Shown here: positions 36,891 to 49,095 of the stretch, piece by piece
Layout: each line of letters starts with the position of its first letter
How positions within the stretch are numbered: position 1 is the stretch's first letter
Assembly (NCBI RefSeq): GCF_028858725.1
Contig: NC_084790.1
Span: forward strand, 4,718,001-4,782,000
Direction: 5' to 3'
DNA from: Colius striatus
Taxonomy: Eukaryota; Chordata; Aves; Coliiformes; Coliidae
Length of the DNA stretch: 64,000 nt
Program-made: the position numbers and the translations under genes
The notes under the pieces: model-generated
Databases searched by the model: none
The model's input: only the letters and a program-made list of their open reading frames with translations
What the model was told of the DNA's origin: nothing

Positions 36891-39800
36891 ATGGGGCCGT
36901 GGCAGTGGCTGCTGCTCTGTTGCTTTCACGCAACACTGGTCCGTGGCACCATCCTCACAGGGGACCAGCAGCCACAGGAGAGACTTCTCAGGCCGGCAGG
37001 ATGGTCTCCAGCCCCGTCATCCTCCTGGCTGCCCACGCCAGAGCCGGGAGCATCGAGGGACTCCGAGGGCTCGTCGGCAGCACTGGCTTTCCTGCAGACA
37101 GGCGATGCGCAGCGGCTGGCCCGGGCCAACTGCAGCCGGGGTGTCACGGCGGGGCCAGCCGGTGCCGGCCCCTCCCTGGCTCTGCGTGCTGCCCTGCGTG
37201 CTGCCCCCGAGGCTCTGGCCCACGCCGCCAACTTCCTCAACATGCTCTTCCAGACCAACGACATCCGCGAGGCCAGCGTGGCTGAGGACGTGGAGTGGTA
37301 CCAAGCGCTTGTCCGCAGCCTGGCTGAGGGGCACCCGTGGGTGCGCCGGGCCGTGCTCGCCCTCGATGCCCACCCACTGGCTGCCAAGCCCCGGCTGATG
37401 CTGCAAGCCACCAAAGGGGATGGTGAGATCCTGCTGCAGGACGTCTCTGCTGCCGCCCCCAGCCTCGGCAACCTCAGCTGGGACAACGAGTGGTTCAATG
37501 CCCTCAAGTCCCAGAGGACCCCCATCCTCCGCAAGCGAGTGCTCAGCAATGACCTGCGCAGCATGGAGACCCCAAAGTGGCAGCGAGGGGACAGCTATGT
37601 GGGGGAGCCGGGCCACGTGTGGTGGTCCCCGCCGTTCCTCGAGTGCCGGGACGGCCGGTTCCTGCCCACCTGGGCAGTCACGCTCTCCTCTGCTTTCTAC
37701 GGGCTCAAGCCAGACCTCAGCCCTGAGTTCAAGTAAGTGGTACCCGGAGGGGCTGGGAAGGGGTGTAAGAGGTCTGAGAGGTACAGCTGGAGGCATCACC
37801 CTGAGGTGCAGGCAGCATGGTGCAAGGCTTGCGCCAGCCCCTCTGTGTCCCCATGTTTGTGCATGCACATGTGCATTTGCACGTCCACAGGCATGGAGTT
37901 GAGCCCTGTTTCCCCCTTGATCATCCCTGTGCTGCCCACCTCCAGCTGTCATCCCCAGAGACCCCTGCCACAGCTGTGCTGGGGGGTGGCTGAGCTGGGC
38001 TGGAGTCCTTCCTGGGAGAGGAGGGGTGTCCCCAGGTCGATGGGGTCCTGCTGCACCCCAGCACCCCGTGCACGAGGAGCTACGGCAGGAGGCACTGAGA
38101 AGGCAAGAGGGCAGCTGGGTTTTGTCCCAGAGAGGGGCTATGACCCCATATCCAAGGGGGAAGCTGTGTCCCCCATGGAGGACCCAGGGAAGTGAGTCGG
38201 TCCTGCAGGACAAGGAACACACACAGAGGCCACCCAAACAGCTCCTGTTTCCTGGTCAGTTGCATTAAAGCTCCCATTGAGAGGCAAAATTCACACCCAG
38301 GTGCTGCTGCCCCTGCCCTTCTCCCCAGCACCCCTGGGCATGGCTGTGAGGGGGAACATCCCTGACCGGCTGTCCAGGGATGTTGCTGACACCTTGCATT
38401 GCCGCAGCTAGTCCCTGTGCCAGCACCAGCCAACCTATGGCTGTAGGACACGGCCACGCTGAGTGGGGGGCACAGAGTGGACATGGGGAGGCCCCCCATG
38501 GCCCCTGGGGATGACCCTGTGCCCCTGTGCAGGGGCGTCGTGCGGGTGGACGTCGAGCTGCGGGACGTTGCCATCGATCAGTGTGCCAGCAGTCCGGGCT
38601 GGTTCGCAGACACACACCGCTGTGACCTCAACAGCACCCAGGTACTGGCCGCTGGCACCCAGCACCCAGCACCCCTCACCAGGCAGTGCTGAGGCTCCCC
38701 CCCACCACCAAATCGTCCCTGTCCCCCTGGCCGGGCTGTCCCTGCTGCGTTTCCTTCCCTCCAGGCTGAGCTTTATCCTCTCTTGGCCGATCCATCTGCT
38801 TCGTTCAGCTGCGCTCAGTGGCACAGGCGAGGGGTTTATTGTGCAAATCTTCCTTCCTCGCTGCCCTGGCAGCGTGTGACCTGGCTGCTGCCTGCCCGGG
38901 CACCACAGGGCTGGCCAGGCTGGCAGCTGCTGGGCGAATCACCCTGACCAGCAGCCCCCAATCCCCTCCAGCGAGCCAGTAATGCCCAAGAACATTTCAA
39001 AGCTTGACACAACCAGCAGCATCCCCAAACAGGGCAAACCCCACAGCCCCTCAGCTCAGTATGGATCGGGGTCCCATCCTGAAGGCAAAAAGCTGCCGTC
39101 AAGTGGGAAAGGTGTCACCAGTGTCTCTTTCCTGGCAGTGCCATGTGGGTGATGCCCTCCACAGGGATGGGCTCTGCTGCTGGGCATCTCTCCAGAAAAA
39201 AACAATACCCAGAAAAGCTGCCAGCACAGGCCATTCGGGGCAGGATCCGGCCATGGGGGATTAGGGCAGCGGTGCCGTGCCTGCCGCTGCCGTCACTGCC
39301 GGGCTGGATTAGTGAGCTCTGCTGCATTAGGTGTCCATTTAAGTTTTAGGGAGGGATTTGGAGGCCAAGCTTTGGCTTTTAATTCTTAAATGTTTAACCA
39401 CTGATTCCTCCCAGGGGTGGGGAAGGATGGTGTGGGGTCAGGTACCCATGAGCTGCGGGCTCCTGGAGCCACTGGTGCAGGGTGTGAACAGGGCTGGGGG
39501 AGCACAGGGGGTGCAGGACATCCCTCGTGCATCTCAGTCTGTCTCTTTCAGTGTGTCCCCCAGGAGAGTCGTGGCTTCGTCCTCGAGAGGTACCTGTGCC
39601 GCTGCAAGCCAGGCTTTTACGGGGTCAGAGGAGTGGCCAGCGATGCCTGGGCAGGTGGGTGCTGTGCTCTGGCACAGATAGTGCCGCCAAGCCCGGGACG
39701 CATTGATTCCACCTGGCCATTGCTCTGTCTGCAGGCGCGGTGGGGAGCGCGGCGGGGGCTGCTGGTGGGTCCCGGCTGGCGTGCCAGCCCTGCCGCCGAG

Positions 39801-42800
39801 GATGTGCCACCTGCGAGGACGATGCACCCTGCCTGATCCAGGAGGACCAGGCTCTGCGGACAACTGTCCTCTGCTGCCAGGCCTGCTGCATGCTGGCTGT
39901 CTTCCTCAGCATGCTTGTCTCCTACCACTTCCGACGGAGCAAGGCAAGGTGTCCCTGATCCCCCACCCAGCTCCTCTCCCACCCCTACACCCCAAGGTCT
40001 TGGGGGGCTCTCGGGAGGGATGTCACAGCAGAGGGAAGGATGTCACAGCTCAACACGTTCAGGGAGGATCCCCGTGTCCTGACTCTGTCCCCTCTGGGCA
40101 CCATCTGAGGCTCCAGCTGAACCCTCACTCCTCTGTCTCTGCAGAGAATCCGGACGTCAGGAGTCATCCTCCTGGAGACGATCCTCTTCGGGTCCCTCCT
40201 CCTCTACTTCCCTGTGAGTATTCAGCCGGCCCTGGGCCTGAAAACCTCTGGGCTAAGGCTTAAGCCTGTTTGCAGCCTGGCCAGCTGCCCCCAGGGCAAA
40301 TTGATCAAGCCAGCCCCAAGCAGGGCATGGGCACATCTCCACCTAATTGTTAATTTTGCTGGCACAGCCCCCTGCAGCTGCCGTATAAAACCTTCTCGGG
40401 AAACCAAATCCCTTTTCTCCCGCTGGCCACGGGAATTAATCCCTGCCCAAATCCCCTCTCCCTCCCTTGGCAGATGCTGTAGAGCCGAGGGGGAGGGGTG
40501 GCAGCAGGGCTGGCCCAAAAGCAGGTGGTTTCTGAGTCCCTGGCCTGTCAGATAGGATCCTGCCCCAAGCCACCCACCATCCCTTCTCTCCCACCATCTC
40601 AGGTCTTCATCCTGTACTTTAAGCCGAGCATCTTCCGCTGCATTGTCCTGCGCTGGGTGCGCATGCTCGGCTTCACCATCGTCTACGGCACCATCACCCT
40701 CAAGCTGTACAGGTAGCCAGGCCTGGGGGGGTTTGTTGCCCAGGAGCCCAGCGGTGGGGCTGGCTGGGGGCTCACCGCTCTGCCCCTCGCAGGGTGCTGA
40801 AGCTGTTCCTGTCCCGCACGTCCCGGCGCGTGCCCTACGTGTCGAGCGGGCGAGTGCTGAAGATGCTGGGGCTGATCTTGCTCCTGGTCCTGTGGTTCCT
40901 GGCGGCCTGGACCATTGGGATGCTGGAGAACATCGACAAGAACATCCCGCTGGTGATCCGCACCCAGACCCCGCGCGGGCTCCACTTCTACATCTGCAGC
41001 CACGACCGCTGGGACTACATGATGGTGATCGGTGAGACCACTCCCGGTGGTGTCCTGGGAGGTTCCTGCAGCCCCAGGACACATCCCATAAACGTGGGGG
41101 GTTTAAGTTTCCTTGTTTGTTTAATCCGCCCAGAGCCTGCATGCAGGGCTTGGGCACCTGAGCCGCCTTGCACTCACTCCTCTGGGCATCCTCAGGACTC
41201 ACCCCGGCACAGGGTAACTCACTCGGCACAGGCGGTGGGTGCTGCTGGCCTCAGGGCAGGCTAAGCTGGCGGATGCTCTGCACCAGACCTGGCTCCAACG
41301 TGCCAGTAGCAGCCGTGGTGGATGCACTGGGCTGGCTGTGCCCTGAGGCAGGGAGGTCCTAGCAGGTGGCAGCACCCACCCTGCAGACCTCAGTGCCTCC
41401 CAGGACAATATGCTGACAGCAGCGGGGTGATGGCGCTGGGTGCTCAGCATTGCTCCCCGTCTCTCTCCCACAGCTGAAATGCTGTTCCTGCTGTGGGGCA
41501 GCTTCCTGTGCTATGCCACACGCGCCGTGCCCTCCGCCTTCCACGAGCCCCGCTACATGAGCATTGCACTCCACAACGAGCTCATGATCTCTGCTGCCTT
41601 CCATGTGGTCAGGTAGGACACCAGGCTGGGATCTGAGATTGCAGAGGAACCAGCAGCAAATCCCTGAAGCTGCAGCAGGTTCTCTGTCTGGGACTCCAGG
41701 CAGGACAAAGGCTGCAGGGTCCGGAGGAGGGGAGGAGACCGTGGGTGCTGTGGTGGGACTCAGCGCCGCCCTCCTCGCCCCTTCCAGGTTCATCGTGGTC
41801 CCCTCACTGCACCCAGACTGGACGCTGCTGCTCTTCTTCGCTCACACCCATGGCACCATCACCATGACTCTGGCGCTGCTCTTCATCCCGAAGGTAATGC
41901 TCGGCCCAGGGATTCGGGAACTCAGGGCTGGGGTTCCCCGGCATTTCAGACACTCCTCGACGAGCTCCATCCTTCCCCACCCCCAGTTCCTTCACGCTGG
42001 CTCACCGCTGCGGGAGGAGATCGCAGCCGAGGTGTACGAGGACGAGCTGGACATGCGGCACTCGGGCTCCTGCCTGAACAGCAGCTTCGCGTCTGCCTGG
42101 AGCGAGCACAGTCTCGACCCCGATGACATTCGGGTGGGTGGCACACTCAGGACCTTCTTTTGACGCTAGCTATGCAGCCCCGCGCAGAGTAAGAGGTGCC
42201 GTTTGAAATCTTTCTCCTGATGCAAAACAAAGGGGAGGGAGAAGGGGGCGTGGGGTGAACTGTCACCGGCCAGGGGTGGGGAAACCTGCTGCGTGCCCTG
42301 GGTGGGAGGGATGGGCAGCGCGGGGGCTCGGCGGCATGGGGACACCCTGGCCCTCAGGCCAAGCCAGGGCTTTGCGGGGTGGTCCCAGCTGCAGCCCTCG
42401 TGCGGTCTCATTGTACGTGCTCTCCTCTCTCCCCTCTCTCTGCTGCGACCCCGTGCCTGCGGTGCGCAGGAGGAGCTGAAGAAGCTTTACGCACAGCTGG
42501 AGGTGCACAAGATGCGGCGGATGGCAGCCAACAACCCTCATCTCCCCAAGAAGCGCAGCTCCCGCCGCAGCCTGTGCCGCTCCATCGCCCGCGGCTCCGC
42601 CGAGCTGCTCGAGGCCGTGACGCGCCGGAGCAGCGGCGGGGAGTGGGTGGGCACCCCGGCACGCCGCGGCTCCTCGGCCAAGCAGCCCCCTGACGCCAGC
42701 AGCACGGGCCTCCAGATGTGGGATGACGGCTCCTGGTGCTGTGCCGCAGCCCCGCGTGTGTCCCGCAGCACCGAGGGTCCCACGCGGGAGCTCCCGCGAG

Positions 42801-45800
42801 GCTCCTCCACCCCCATCCCACCCCGGGAGGCTGCTCTGGAGAGGGAGACAATGGCAGTGACCTCCTCAGAGCCATCTGACAGCGAGTCCCTCGACACTGC
42901 CCCACTCATGTGCAAGTCAGCCAGTGCCCACAACCTGCTGGGGCACGGGCAGCCACTCCTGCCCCGCGCTGCCCCGCTGCAGAAGTCGCTCAGTGTCGTT
43001 GCCGGCACACGGGACGAGGCCCTGCTTGCCGCCAGCCGAGCTGTGCGGGAGTGGCACATGCACCAGCTCCCATCTGGCCTATCCTCGGAGCGCTCCACGG
43101 TCCAGGGGCCCCCCCGAGAAGCCAGGAAGTCCAAAAGCCCCAGTGCAGCTGATGGGCTTCAGCCACCTAGCTCCTGCCCTGCCGAGAAGGCTGCCCAGGA
43201 GGACACAGCCCGTCTGGGCAACGGCAAGGTGCAGAAACACGTCACTTATGCACCCATCAAGAGCATCAGTATCGACAGTTCTCACCTCCCGGGACGGGTG
43301 CGAGTGGCAGTGAGGAAAACCCCACCACCGCCCCCTGTTCGCTACCAGAGCCTGGGCCAGCACGCTACACTGCCCAGGGACAGCCCACAGCCACCCACGG
43401 AGCCCCCAGCATGGGTGGGAGAGCCGGAGGCAACACCAGTGGGGATGGCAGAGGAAGACTTGGGGCAAATGGCCTCCCCATCAAGGAAGGGCAGGCTGCT
43501 GACTGCAGCCTCCATCCCGGCACAGGTCTGCCCCTGGGAGCTGGTCCAGGAGGAGATCCTGAGCCAGAAGCAAAAAGCTGCAGAAGCAGCAGACTCTGGG
43601 ACCCCCAGTGATGTTGGGACCAGCCTCCTTGGCATCAAGCCACTCCCTCAGAAAAGCTCCCTCCGAGGCCTGGGACTCGCCCTCAAGGCTTTCAACCGCT
43701 CCAGGGGGAAAAGCATCATAAAGTGGAAGCAGGAAGGCGAGGGGAGCCAGGGGAAGAAGGAGCAGGAGGAGGGCAGCAGGAAGGAGAGGCTCAGCCTGGA
43801 AAAGACCTCAACGGTGACCCTGAGGGAGGTCAGCCAAGACCTTGCTACCAAAAGCCCCGAGGGCAGCAGTCAGAGGCCCAGCAGTGAGCCCACAGCCCTG
43901 CCATGGCCAGGGGATACAGTCCTCTGCCAGCACAACAACAATGCTGGCACCGCCTGGGGAGCCATAGGCTGGGGGGACAATGGGGCAGGACAGTGGGACA
44001 GCTCAGCCCCAGGGACAGGTGATGGTGAGACATTGGCAGAGGAGCCCAGAACTTCCCAGGGAGACATGGATGCTGGCAGGAGCCTGGAGCCACCCTTGGG
44101 GGTGCACGAGGTCCCACTGGATGTTGGCTACCAAGAAGCAGCTGAACATCCCCATGAAACCCCAGAGGCACCCAGCAGTGGGGAAGCACAGCTACATCCC
44201 TGGGAAGGGGCTCAGGCTCCTGCTGTGGAGCTGGGGAAGGATGTTCCTGCAGCCAGCACGAGGCTGAGTGCACCAAAGGAAGAGGTGGCCAGATTGGCTG
44301 AAGGGCTCAAGGTGAGCAGCAGGTCCATCCACCACAAGGACCACACAGAGGAGGAGCAGCCACATGCAAAACCCGTCACAAGCAGCACCATGAGCAGCAG
44401 CGACCCATCCTCTGCCGCTGAGAAGCTGGGGGCTGAGGTTTGTCCCTGGGGAGCCTCGGGAATCCCAGCAGGACGAGGAGCCCTGCTGCGCCAGGAGGCC
44501 ATTGCTTCCCCAGAGGATAGCAGGGTGCTGCCAGGCAAGGAGAGCCCAGACAAGGTGCTGCAGAAGGGGGACAGCCCCCTTGAGCCCCTCGGTCCTGGGG
44601 AGAGCCAGGGTGCAGAGGTGGCCCTGGCTACAGCAGGGAAACCTGGCAGGGCCATGGGCAGACAGGCAGAGGTCTGTCCTGGGGAAACCAGGGCAGATTC
44701 CAGCAGTAAAACTGAAATCTGCCCCGGGGAGGAACAGGACAGAGCCCCAGGGAAAGGCAGCAGCGAGAGGGATCCCAGCTGCCCTGGGGAAGAGCCAGGT
44801 GTGGAGAAACCACGAGCAAAAACCCCAGAGCTGCTGAAAGTGGCTTCAGAGAAAACAGGCAGTGTGGAGGGCAGGAGGGCTGAGGTTTGTCCATGGGAGA
44901 CTGGGGAAGGGGAAAAGACTGTCAGAGCAGAAATTTGCCCCTGGGATGCAGAGGGGGCTCAGCTGGAGAAGGAAGGGCAGGAAGGGGTGAGCAGGCAGGT
45001 GGCCAAGTGGGTCAAGAGCATCAGACCAAAATCGCTGGGTTTGCTGAGAGTGCAGCAGAGTGGGAGCAGCCTGCAAGCACCCAGCCAGCTCTGGGGCAGC
45101 ACCAGCAGTGAGGAGCCCCCACCAAAACCTGCACCCAAAAGCTCTGAGCTGCCAGAACTGACACCGAGGAGTCCTGTGAGCACACAGGCTTCGGTTTGTC
45201 CCTGGGAAGTGGAGGGAGCTGAGAGGGACGCAGGAGTTTGCCCTTGGGAAAGGGGAGCAGCCTTATCCGATGCAGGAAAATTAGATGATGGTGATACTTC
45301 CCAAGTGAAAAATGGGATTTCCCCACAGAGAGTGGCCCTGAGGGGCACAGGAGAGACAGCTACAGCTGCAGACCAGGGGAGCAGCCACCCTGGAATCTTC
45401 TGTCTTAGGGAAGGTGCAGAGCAGCCCATCATGAGTCTCTCAGCAAAACATCCAGCTCTAGACAAAACATCATCCAAGCAAGGAAGAACCATTGATAGCA
45501 AAAAGTCTGACATCTGTCCATGGGAAGTGGAGGGTGAGCCCCTTGCTAAAACAGAAGTCTGCCCTTGGGAAGAGCCTGCAGCTCCACTGGGGAAGGGGAA
45601 ACCTGGTCAGGACATGCGTGGGATTTTCAAAAGGGAAAACAAACCAGGATCTGTAGGACCAGAAGACATCAAGGCAGAGCTGGCAGAGATGGATGGGAAC
45701 CAGCCAGAGCCCAGGGACACCAGGATCTTTGCAAAGATCACCAGAAAAAACCTGGAGAGCCCAAAAGCTGAGTCCAAGAAATCCCAGAGCCTGGAGAGCA

Positions 45801-48800
45801 TAAAAGAGGAGGTGTGTCCCTGGGAGAGCCTGAGCACAGAGCAGTTGCCAGAAAAGCCCCATGCAGGGATCCCAGCACTGCCCAAATCACCTTCAAAGGA
45901 ATCCCCGAGCACAGAGAGCCTGAAGGCAGAGGTCTGTCCTTGGGAGCTCAAATCCAGTGATAAAGCAGAGATCTGTCCCTGGGAAGTGGCTGCTCCACCA
46001 TCAGGTAAAGACAAAGCAAGACAGGATAAAGATGTTCTGTCTGCAGTGAGCAGGAGCCCCTCTACAGGTCAAGGGCTCCACAAAGACACTGGAGAGAGTT
46101 TGTCTGGAAAACAGGGGACAAAAAGAGACCGTGAGTCTATCTGCCCCTGGGAGAGCACAGACTCAGAGCGGCCTCCAGAAAAGCCCCGTGCAGGGGACAC
46201 AGTGCTGCCCAAGTCACCTTCAAAGAAATCCCAGAGCACAGAGAGCCTGAAGGCAGAGGTCTGTCCTTGGGATGCTCCAGAGCCCATGTCCACTGATAAA
46301 GCAGAGATCTGCCCCTGGGAAGTGGCTGCTCCACCACTGGGTGAAGGGAAAGCAAGACAGGATAAAGATGCTCTGTCTGTAGAGAGCAGGAGCCCCTCTG
46401 CAGGTCAAGAGACTGAAGACAGCATGACTGCAAAGATGGAGAAAAAAACCAGAGACCGTGAGTCCATCTGCCCCTGGGAGAGCACAGACACAGAAACCTC
46501 CTCCACAGGGTATGGCACCAGGAGCACAGATTTGTTGAAAGCCACGGCCAAGAAACTGAAGAACATAGGGACAGGGAATGTTGATATCTGTCCCTGGGAG
46601 AGCCTGAGCACAGAGCAGCCTCCAGATAAAACATGCACCAGGAGCACAATGCTGCCCAAGTCATCCTCAAAGTCCCAGAGCACAGAGAGTCTGAAGACAG
46701 AGGTCTGTCCTTGGGACGCACCAGAGCTGACATCCACTGATAAAGCAGAGATCTGTCCCTGGGAAGTGGCTGCTCCACCATCAGGTAAAGACAAAGCAAG
46801 ACAGGATAAAGATGCTCTGTCTGCAGTGAGCAGGAGCCCCCCTGCAGGTCAAGGGCTCCACAAAGACATTGGAGAGAGTTTGTCTGGAAAACAGGGGACA
46901 AAAAGAGACCGTGAGTCCATCTGCCCCTGGGAGAGCAAAGACACAGAGCAGCCTCCAGAAAAGCCCCATGCAGGGGACACAGTGCTGCCCAAGTCACCTT
47001 CAAAGAAGTCCCACAGCACAGAGAGCCTGAAGGCAGATGTCTGTCCTTGGGACGCACCAGAGCTGACATCCACTGATAAAGCAGAGATCTGTCCCTGGGA
47101 AGTGGCTGCTCCACCATCAGGTAAAGACAAAGCAAGACAGGATAAAGATGTTCTGTCTGCAGTGAGCAGGAGCCCCTCTGCAGGTCAAGGGTTCCACAAA
47201 GAGACTGAAGACAAAATGACTGCAAAGATGGAGAAAATAAACAGAGACCGTAAGTCCATCTGCCCCTGGGAGAGCACAGACACAGAGCAGCCTCCAGAAA
47301 AGCCCCGTGCAGGGGACACAGTGCTGCCCAAATCACCTTCAAAGAAATCCCACAGCACAGAGAGCCTGAAGGCAGAGGTCTGTCCTTGGGATGCTCCAGA
47401 GCCCATGTCCACTGATAAAGCAGAGATCTGTCCCTGGGAAGTGGCTGCTCCACCACCAGGTAAAGACAAAGCAAGACAGGATAAAGATGTTCTGTCTGCA
47501 GTGAGCAGGAGCCCCTCTGCAGGTCAAGGGTTCCACAAAGAGACTGAAGACAAAATGACTGCAAAGATGGAGAAAATAAACAGAGACCGTAAGTCCATCT
47601 GCCCCTGGGAGAGCACAGACACAGAGCAGCCTCCAGAAAAGCCCCGTGCAGGGGACACAGTGCTGCCCAAATCACCTTCAAAGAAATCCCACAGCACAGA
47701 GAGCCTGAAGGCAGAGGTCTGTCCTTGGGATGCTCCAGAGCCCATGTCCACTGATAAAGCAGAGATCTGCCCCTGGGAAGTGGCTGCTCCACCACCAGAT
47801 AAAGACAAACCAAGACAGGATAAAGATGTTCTGTCTGTAGAGAGCAGTAGCCCCTCTGCAGGGCAAGGGCTCCACAAAGACATTGAAGACAGCATGACTG
47901 CAAAGATGGAGAAAATAAACAGAGACCGTGAGTCCATCTGCCCCTGGGAGAGCACAGACACAGAGCAGCCTCCAGAAAAGCCCCGTGCAGGGGACATGGT
48001 GCTGCTCAAGTCACCTTCAAAGAAATCCCAGAGCACAGAGAGCCTGAAGGCAGAGGTCTGTCCTTGGGACGCTCTAGAGCCCATATCCACTGATAAAGCA
48101 GAGATCTGCCCCTGGGAAGCAGCTGCACCTCTGCCAGAGGACAGGGCAGCCCTAGGTGCGACAAGACTCCCACCAAAACAGGCCGGTGCTCCCAAACCAC
48201 GGGAGAAAAGCAGCAGTGAGCACGAGGCCATCTGCCCCTGGGAGAGCCTGGGCACAGAGGAGCCGTCCCCAAAAACTGCAATGGAGAAAGAGCTGTCTGG
48301 GAAGTCCGACAGCATAGAGAGCAGGAAATCTGAGATTTGCCCCTGGGAAGCAGCAGAGCCCACCGGCACGGAGAAGGAAAGCTTCAAGCCAGGTGTGCAC
48401 CCACAGGGAGATGACAGAGCATCCCCCTCCAGGATGGGAAGGTCAAAGCCGTTGGCAGAAGTCAGCACCGTGTCTGCAACAGTTCTGCTGAAAGAATCCA
48501 AGGGCAGATCCGAGAGTGAGGCCAAGCACAAGCCCCTGTGCCGCGTCCTGCCAGGCGTCCAGCCCTCGTGGGGCCTCAGGGCAGAGCTGCTGCCTCAGGG
48601 AGCCAGCACAGCTCCCACGGCGGGCTGCAGCCCCAGCACGGGCATTGCCATAGCTGGGGTTTGTCCCTGGGAAGAGGCTCCAACAGCATCTGACACGACC
48701 AGCACAGACAGAGAAAAAACCTCTGAGGTGTGTCCATGGGAGGTGGAGAGCACAGATGCCCCCGTGACCCTCCATGGACAGGCCAGAGCCGGGGCCAGCC

Positions 48801-48865
48801 CCCAGGACAGTGGTGGGGGTATGAGTGAAACCAAAGCTGATGTCTGCCCCTGGGACAATGAGTAG
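36891..48865 (+). CDS. GPR179: GPR179, orphan class C receptor of ON-bipolar cells
   Basis: Eleven coding exons: 36891-37732, 38533-38641, 39552-39654, 39735-39943, 40145-40213, 40603-40712, 40793-41031, 41474-41612, 41788-41893, 41987-42133 and 42470-48865 (TAG). Phases agree and give about 2822 residues, longer than human (2367). Residues 1-19 look like a signal peptide. The ectodomain is followed by a Cys-rich EGF-like segment (CRCKPGFYG). Seven membrane segments follow between about residues 390 and 642, for example CCMLAVFLSMLVSYHF, ILLLVLWFLAAWTIGML and FAHTHGTITMTLALLFIP. Exon 11 encodes a huge disordered tail with about 35 CPWE/CPWD motifs, the hallmark of GPR158/GPR179. In retina, GPR179 anchors RGS7/RGS11 complexes at ON-bipolar dendrites near mGluR6 and TRPM1, and human mutations cause congenital stationary night blindness (CSNB1E). 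Intron 4 uses a GC donor. Divergent from SOCS7, convergent with MRPL45. Confidence 0.95.
45805..48125 (+). repeat. GPR179: Intragenic CPWE tandem array in GPR179
   Basis: In-frame tandem units, each with three motifs of the form SICPWES, EVCPWDA and EICPWEV. The same point of the unit recurs at 46132, 46459, 46912, 47251, 47590 and 47929. The last three intervals are exactly 339 bp (113 codons); earlier ones are 327 and 453, the latter with an extra 38-residue segment. Positions 47118-47430 are identical to 47457-47769 in a direct base comparison. Flanking exon 11 sequence holds older, diverged motifs, including three CPGE forms near 44680-44790. Confidence 0.95.
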
Positions 48866-49095
48866 CTGCCTCCAGCCAGCCACCAGACACAGCTTTCATG
48901 AATGGAAAGTCTTGAGCTTGAAGCTGTCTATGTGCACAGCCTAGATGGGGATAGAAGCATCCACCAAAGCCAAGGGCATGGCCACACTCCCAGCAGGCTC
49001 CAGCACTGGTTGTCACCAGCCAGGCTTGGGGACCAGTACAGGGAGGTGACAGCTAACATGTGCCTTCATTAAAGCACTCGTGCTGTCACCTCCGT
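48866..49095 (+). other. GPR179: GPR179 3'UTR with poly(A) signal
   Basis: A short 3'UTR. The hexamer ATTAAA at 49068-49073 is followed by a GTGCTGTC stretch that could serve as the downstream element. A second candidate, AATAAA, lies at 50186-50191 and would give a longer transcript. Confidence 0.6.

Noticed and set aside
46137-48531. Antisense open frames of 335-588 codons under GPR179 exon 11
   Set aside because: Mirror image of the 339-bp in-frame repeat: a unit length divisible by 3 keeps the antisense frames open too. Coding evidence is on the plus strand.
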